Of a DNA stretch of 64,000 bases, positions 59,550 through 64,000 are shown in pieces. Within the stretch, counting starts at the first letter, position 1; the number at the start of each line of letters is the position of its first letter. The stretch comes from Paracraurococcus lichenis (GTDB taxonomy: Bacteria > Pseudomonadota > Alphaproteobacteria > Acetobacterales > Acetobacteraceae). A program made the translations under genes and the position numbers. The DNA is taken from NCBI RefSeq assembly GCF_030657435.1, contig NZ_JAUTWS010000018.1, positions 62,001 to 126,000 on the forward strand, in the 5' to 3' direction. Under the pieces are notes generated by a model. The model was not told the DNA's origin, ran no database searches, and saw only the letters and a program-made list of their open reading frames with translations.

Positions 59550-60692
59550 ATGCTCCTGCCTGGCGACATCGCGGTGCCGCCGGGCACCGCCCCGCTGATC
59601 CTGCACGTCTTCCCGACCTTCGCGGTCGGCGGCGCGCAGGTGCGCTTCTGCGCGCTGGCCAATCGCTTCGGGCCACGCTGGCGGCACGTGATCGCCTCCC
59701 TCGACGGCCGCGTGGACTGCGCGGAGCGGCTGGCGCCCACGGTGCCCTTCGCCCTGCTGCCGGCACCGGTGCCGCGCGGGCTGGATCCGCTCCGCGCCGG
59801 CTTCCGCATCCGCGCCCTGCTGCGCCGGCTGCGGCCGGCGACGCTGGTGACCAGCAATTGGGGCAGCATCGAATGGGCGATCGCCAACCTGGCGCCGCCT
59901 CGCATCCACCATGTCCATACCGAGGACGGCTTCGGCCCGGACGAGGCGGCGGGCCAGAAGCCGCGGCGGGTGCTGGCCCGGCGCCTCGCGCTGCGCTGGA
60001 GCACGCTGGCGCTGCCCTCGACCGTGCTGCTGCGGGCGGCACGCGAGGCCTGGCGGCTGCCCGAGGCGCGGCTGCATCACATCCCGAATGGCCTCGACCT
60101 CGCCCGCTTCCGGCCGGACGGGCCGCCCGCCGCCATCGCGGTGCCGGGCGAGGGGCCGGTGATCGGCACCGTCGCCGCGCTGCGCGCCGAGAAGAACCTG
60201 GGCCGCCTGCTGCGCGCTGCCGCCCTGCTGCGCGCCGAGGGTCTCGGCTTCCGCCTGCTGGTCATCGGCGACGGGCCGGAGCGGCCAATGCTGGAGAGGC
60301 TGGCGGCCGAACTCGGCCTTGGCGGCACGCTCTTCGCCGGGCATGTGCCGGACCCGGCCGCGGCCTATCGCGCCATGGACCTCTTCGCCCTCTCCTCCGA
60401 CACCGAGCAGATGCCCTTCTCGGTCATGGAAGCGATGGCGAGCGGCCTGCCGGTCGCCAGCACCGATGTGGGAGACGTCCGGGTGATGCTGGGGCCCGGC
60501 CATGCCGCGCAGGTCGCGGCGCTCGACCCCGGCGCGCTGGCCGCGGCGCTGCGGCCCTTGCTCGCCGATGCGGCGCTGCGGGCGCGCCTCGGCGCGGCGA
60601 ACCGGCTGCGGGCCGAGCAGGCCTATGACCAGGAAACCATGTTCAAGGCCTATGCGGCGCTGCTGGAGCGCGGCCGCGATCCCGCCTGCTGA
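59550..60692 (+). CDS. Family 4 glycosyltransferase
   Basis: A 380-residue GT-B enzyme. The N-terminal half contains ILHVFPTFAVGGAQVRFCALANRFG, which resembles WbaZ/PelF-like entries. The donor half has HIPNGLDLARF, GTVAALRAEKNLGRLLRAA, and FALSSDTEQMPFSVMEAMASGLPV with the two glutamates of the donor site. It starts 7 bases after the preceding glycosyltransferase stop. Together they likely extend one polysaccharide repeat unit. Specificity cannot be read. Confidence 0.9.
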   Translation: MLLPGDIAVPPGTAPLILHVFPTFAVGGAQVRFCALANRFGPRWRHVIASLDGRVDCAERLAPTVPFALLPAPVPRGLDPLRAGFRIRALLRRLRPATLVTSNWGSIEWAIANLAPPRIHHVHTEDGFGPDEAAGQKPRRVLARRLALRWSTLALPSTVLLRAAREAWRLPEARLHHIPNGLDLARFRPDGPPAAIAVPGEGPVIGTVAALRAEKNLGRLLRAAALLRAEGLGFRLLVIGDGPERPMLERLAAELGLGGTLFAGHVPDPAAAYRAMDLFALSSDTEQMPFSVMEAMASGLPVASTDVGDVRVMLGPGHAAQVAALDPGALAAALRPLLADAALRARLGAANRLRAEQAYDQETMFKAYAALLERGRDPAC

Positions 60693-60772
60693 GCAGACCG
60701 GCACGGCGCACCGTCACCGCTGTCCCGATGCGGCGAAGCATCTGCCGTCATTCGATCGAGACAGGAAAGTGA

Positions 60773-60778
60773 TATAAC
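60773..60778 (+). promoter_or_regulatory. Candidate -10 element for the RTX-repeat protein gene
   Basis: TATAAC at 60773-60778 lies in an AT-rich patch 78 bases before the TTG start. The -35 region (TTCGAT with a 16-base spacer) is poor, so this is tentative. The same -10 hexamer occurs at the WD40-cytochrome c promoter. Confidence 0.3.
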
Positions 60779-60855
60779 CGGTAGAGTTCGATTCACGTGC
60801 GTCCTCCACGCTCGATTCTGCAGCCCGGTCTGCCGATCGTCAGAAGGAGGACTCC

Positions 60856-63800
60856 TTGCCCGGCACAGTCACCGCTCCTTCCCTGGCTCGGCTGGGCGCC
60901 GGCGACCTCGCCAGCCTAGCCTTCCAGAACGCGGGCACCGCGACCCTGGCGGGGGGCATCACCACCTTCGGCCAGAGCTTCCTGCAGGGCGAACTGCCGG
61001 CCGGCACGGGCCTGGTCGCGCGGATCGGCGGCCAAGCGGTGTCGGTGCAGTTGGACGTGAAGACCACCTGGCCGGACGGCTCGGTGAAGATGGCCGTGCT
61101 GTCGGTGGCGCGGCCGGAGATTGCGGCAGGCGGCGCGCTGGACGTGGTGCTGGCCCGGGCCGGCACCGGGGCGCCGCTGGCCGGACCGGCGATCGATCTC
61201 GCCCAGGCGATCAAGGCGCACAGCTTCAGCCTCGACATCACGCTGGCCGGCAAGCCTGCCGTCACGGTGGATGTGCTGGACGCGTTGCAGAAGGCGCTTG
61301 CCGACGGCACCGCGTCCTTCTGGCAGAAGGGCGCGCTGGCGACCCAGGCGCGGGTCGAGATCCCGCTCGCGGGCTCGCAGCGCCTGGTCTTCGACGTCAC
61401 CGCCTTCAAGGGCGGCGGGATCGAGGTGGAGGCGCAGTTCAACAACGACCGTGCCATGGAACTGGCCGGTGGCCGGGTGGACTACAGCCTCGCCGCGAGG
61501 CTCGACGGCAAGCAGGTCCTGCAGGAGACGGTGAGCCAGGGCCAGTACCAGAACTGGCACCGGACCTTCTCCGACGGACATGACGGCGGCCAGGGCCTGG
61601 GCAGCCCGGAGGCCGGCTGGCTGAACATCCAGCAGGACGTCGCCCGCCTCGAGAAGATCGGCGCCGTCGCCGACTACGACCTGACGATCGGCATAGCCGA
61701 GGCCAGGCTGCAGGCCTGGTACGCCGCCACCCAGGCCGCCGGCTGGGGCGCGCCGCTCGCCGCCGATGGCGTGACGCAATACTTCCCGGCCACCGGCTCG
61801 CGCCCGGATATCGGCGTCGTCACCCAGGCCAATACGGCCTGGCTGACGACGCAGGATGCCCGCGCCGCTGCTTATGCCATGGGCCAGGCCGAGGCGGCCG
61901 GTGCCGTGCCCTGGAATTACTACGACCGCGCCAACGGCACCTGGCTGAACCCGACCGATTACCCGAAGCTCTGGATGGATCCGCGCGGCGGGACCGGCAA
62001 GCCCGGCGATCCGAAGGCGACCGGGCCGACGCAGCTTGCCGACAGCCTGACCGGCTGGAGCCCGGACCGCGCGCACCAGCCCGACCTGTCCTTCGTGCCC
62101 TACATCCTGACGGGCGAGCGCTGGATCCTGGACAATCTCCAGGCTCAGGCCGCCTTCAACCTCACCTCGGTCTGGCCGGCGCAGCGCGGCACGGCCGGCG
62201 ATGTCATCGTCGATGACCAGCAGGTCCGCAGCATGGCCTGGGGGCTGCGCGAGATCGAGAACGCGCTCTGGGCCACGCCGGACGGCACGCCGGAGAAGGC
62301 TTGGCTGCAGCAGGTCTCCGACGACAATTGGAGCTTCCTGGTCAGCCATATCCCGGCCTGGACCGCCGCGGAGGGCGAACTCCATGGCTACCTGCCGACC
62401 ACGACCACCCCCAACATCGCCCCCTGGCAGCAGGACTTCTTCGCCAGCACGGCCATCGCCGCGGCCTCCCGCGGCAATGCCGAAGCGATGACCTACCTGA
62501 ACTGGGCCAAGAACTTCCTGATCGGCCGCTTCGAGCAGGCGGACAATGGCTTCGTCCTGAATGACGGCATGGCCTATAGCCTGGTGGCCGCCGACCCCGC
62601 GACCGGCCTCCGCTACAAGACCTGGGCCGAGGTCGGCGCCGCGACGCGGGCGGCCGGCCAGTCGAACGGCGATGGCTGGAGAGCCAGCGAGGGCTATTAC
62701 GGCCGGCTCGCCCTCACGACCCTCGCCGGCATCTATTTGCTGACCGGCGATGAGCGCGCCGCCCGAGCCTATTACCGCCTGGCCGAGCAGAGCCCGCCCT
62801 TCACCACCGCCGCGTCGATCGCCAGCGACCCGCAGTTCTCCGTCATGCTGCCGGGCGTCTATGGCGGCACCGTGCTCGGCACCGCCGGCGACGACATCAA
62901 GGTGCTGAAGAGCCCGGCCGCCACGCTCAAGGCCGATCTCGGCCCCGGTCAGGACCGCCTGGAGCTTCCGGACGGCAACAACACCGGCACGGTCGCCAAT
63001 ACCGAGACCATCATCGCCGGCAAGGGTAGCGACAGGATCACCCTGATCACGCCGCTCGCCGGCGGCAAGGTGGATCTCGGCGGCGGCAGCGACAGCCTGA
63101 CCCTGGCCGATGGCGGCAACAGCCTGCAGGCCCTCAACGTCGAGACGATCATCGGCGGTGCCGGCTTCGATGCCGTGACGCTCGGCGAGGGCGGCGCCAT
63201 CGTCACGGTCGGCAATGCCGAATTGCTGACCGGCGGCGCGGGCAATGACGTGGTGACGCTGACCGGGAGCGTCGCCGGCGTCACCGTGAATCTCGGCGGC
63301 GGCAGCGACCGGCTGCTCGTCGCCGCCACCGGCAATGCCAGCCTGACGGTGCGCAACGCCGAGACCATCCTCGGCAGCAATGGCGCGGAAGCGGTGGTGC
63401 TGGGCGCGCCCGTCGCCGGCGGCATGGTGGACCTCGGCGGGGGCCGCGACCAGCTCACCCTGTCCTCGGCCGGGCCGAACGGCATCACCGTCGGCAATGT
63501 CGAGAGCATCCTCGGCGGCGCGGCGGCGGATACCGTCACGCTGGGCGGGGCGAGCCGGGGCGCGGTCATCGACCTCGGCGGCGGCGCCGACCGGCTGCTC
63601 CTGGCCAATGCCGCGAACGACGTGCTGGTCTCCAGGGTCGAGACCGTGACCGGCGGCACGGGCAACGACACCGTCACCTTCGGCGCGCCCATCGCCGGCG
63701 CGGTGGTGGACCTCGGCGGCGGCCAGGACCGCCTGGTGCTCGCCTCCGGCGGGCCGAACAGCCTGCGGGTCAGCAATGTCGAGACCATCATCGGCGGCGA

Positions 63801-64000
63801 CGGCGCCGACGACGTCACCCTGCTGACCGTGCTCAATGGCGGCACCGTCAGCCTCGGCCCGGGAAACGACCGGCTGACCCTGTCCTCCGCCGGGGCGAAC
63901 AAGGCCGGCATCGGCGGGGTCGTGACTCTCATCGGCGGCAGCGCGGATGACGCCATCACCCTCACCGCCGGCATCTCGGAGGGGCAGGTCGATCTCGGCC
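60856..64000 (+). CDS. Very large RTX-type repeat protein with lyase-like body (continues past the right edge)
   Basis: An open frame of 1048 codons to the window end. The start is TTG at 60856, with AAGGAGG 5 bases upstream; no ATG fits. There is no signal peptide, consistent with type I secretion. Residues about 20-330 are beta-rich with LDVKTTWPDGSVKMAVLSV, a WPDGSV pattern seen in the N-terminal domains of exo-rhamnogalacturonan-lyase-like proteins. Residues 340-660 are helix- and aromatic-rich (WNYYDRANGTWLNPTDYP, DQQVRSMAWGLREIENALW), resembling (alpha/alpha)n toroid polysaccharide lyases. From residue about 665 on, about eight repeats of some 47 residues follow (VDLGGGxDRLxL ... NVETIIGGxGxDxVTL), RTX/beta-roll-like. 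The position beside glycosyltransferase genes suggests action on an exopolysaccharide. Catalytic residues are not identified. Confidence 0.75.
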   Translation, partial: MPGTVTAPSLARLGAGDLASLAFQNAGTATLAGGITTFGQSFLQGELPAGTGLVARIGGQAVSVQLDVKTTWPDGSVKMAVLSVARPEIAAGGALDVVLARAGTGAPLAGPAIDLAQAIKAHSFSLDITLAGKPAVTVDVLDALQKALADGTASFWQKGALATQARVEIPLAGSQRLVFDVTAFKGGGIEVEAQFNNDRAMELAGGRVDYSLAARLDGKQVLQETVSQGQYQNWHRTFSDGHDGGQGLGSPEAGWLNIQQDVARLEKIGAVADYDLTIGIAEARLQAWYAATQAAGWGAPLAADGVTQYFPATGSRPDIGVVTQANTAWLTTQDARAAAYAMGQAEAAGAVPWNYYDRANGTWLNPTDYPKLWMDPRGGTGKPGDPKATGPTQLADSLTGWSPDRAHQPDLSFVPYILTGERWILDNLQAQAAFNLTSVWPAQRGTAGDVIVDDQQVRSMAWGLREIENALWATPDGTPEKAWLQQVSDDNWSFLVSHIPAWTAAEGELHGYLPTTTTPNIAPWQQDFFASTAIAAASRGNAEAMTYLNWAKNFLIGRFEQADNGFVLNDGMAYSLVAADPATGLRYKTWAEVGAATRAAGQSNGDGWRASEGYYGRLALTTLAGIYLLTGDERAARAYYRLAEQSPPFTTAASIASDPQFSVMLPGVYGGTVLGTAGDDIKVLKSPAATLKADLGPGQDRLELPDGNNTGTVANTETIIAGKGSDRITLITPLAGGKVDLGGGSDSLTLADGGNSLQALNVETIIGGAGFDAVTLGEGGAIVTVGNAELLTGGAGNDVVTLTGSVAGVTVNLGGGSDRLLVAATGNASLTVRNAETILGSNGAEAVVLGAPVAGGMVDLGGGRDQLTLSSAGPNGITVGNVESILGGAAADTVTLGGASRGAVIDLGGGADRLLLANAANDVLVSRVETVTGGTGNDTVTFGAPIAGAVVDLGGGQDRLVLASGGPNSLRVSNVETIIGGDGADDVTLLTVLNGGTVSLGPGNDRLTLSSAGANKAGIGGVVTLIGGSADDAITLTAGISEGQVDLG

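Noticed and set aside
61121-61534. Alternative frame within the RTX protein gene
   Set aside because: The main frame is open for over 1000 codons with coherent repeats; this one is a shadow.

Overview
The window is a 64 kb piece of a very GC-rich bacterial chromosome. I infer an alphaproteobacterium of the Acetobacteraceae (Roseomonas-like). The basis is the extreme GC bias, the mix of Bug/TctC, TRAP and peptide-type solute-binding proteins, a cysteine-free Cox15-type heme A synthase, the Usg and EipB (DUF1849) families typical of Alphaproteobacteria, and a Caulobacter-type D-xylonate dehydratase. This is inference; no rRNA or tRNA gene is present to confirm it. I saw no prophage, insertion sequence, CRISPR array or tRNA.

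Layout. 1-7 kb: start of RNase D (rnd, minus, cut by the edge) divergent from aspS, then an EipB-like envelope protein, an Xre/MbcA-RES toxin-antitoxin operon with its own promoter, a 2-oxoglutarate oxygenase and an overlapping peptide-binding protein. 7-22 kb: catabolic and transport genes: TauD-like dioxygenase, TRAP binding protein, UxaA-type sugar-acid dehydratase, a CHRD-domain protein, an FAH hydrolase plus SDR pair, D-xylonate dehydratase, three exported alpha/beta hydrolases and a two-domain glycosyltransferase. 22-28 kb: MATE exporter, a small lipoprotein, two dehydrogenases, and a divergent cytochrome P460 / WD40-cytochrome c pair. 28-34.5 kb: housekeeping genes (ubiA with a methyltransferase, rsmE, gshA, tldD) with an embedded MNT-HEPN toxin-antitoxin pair. 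34.5-40.5 kb: a 1632-residue soluble histidine kinase with eleven PAS domains, translationally coupled to ctaA. 40.6-48.3 kb: GT2 and VTT membrane protein pair, a long palindromic repeat, ldhA, usg, groES-groEL with two CIRCE elements, a cold-shock gene, a hypothetical protein and a threonine dehydratase. 48-53.7 kb: MBL hydrolase, Rieske ferredoxin, Bug binding protein, a 68-residue double-glycine-leader peptide, an acetolactate-synthase-like enzyme and a decayed Bug gene. 53.8-64 kb: polysaccharide region with four glycosyltransferase genes, one being a GT4-deacetylase fusion broken by a 10-bp tandem duplication, and the start of a very large RTX-repeat protein that runs off the right edge.

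The genes look like a mosaic of housekeeping operons and small accessory modules. Carbon catabolism is oriented to sugar acids (D-xylonate, probably L-fuconate- or L-rhamnonate-type acids). Gene pairs with 1-4 bp stop/start overlaps are common. The observations most worth follow-up are the tandemly amplified PAS kinase behind ctaA, the GG-leader peptide at 50841-51047, the 10-bp duplication in the GT4-deacetylase fusion, the P460 / WD40-cytochrome c pair, the double CIRCE at groESL and the edge-spanning RTX protein.
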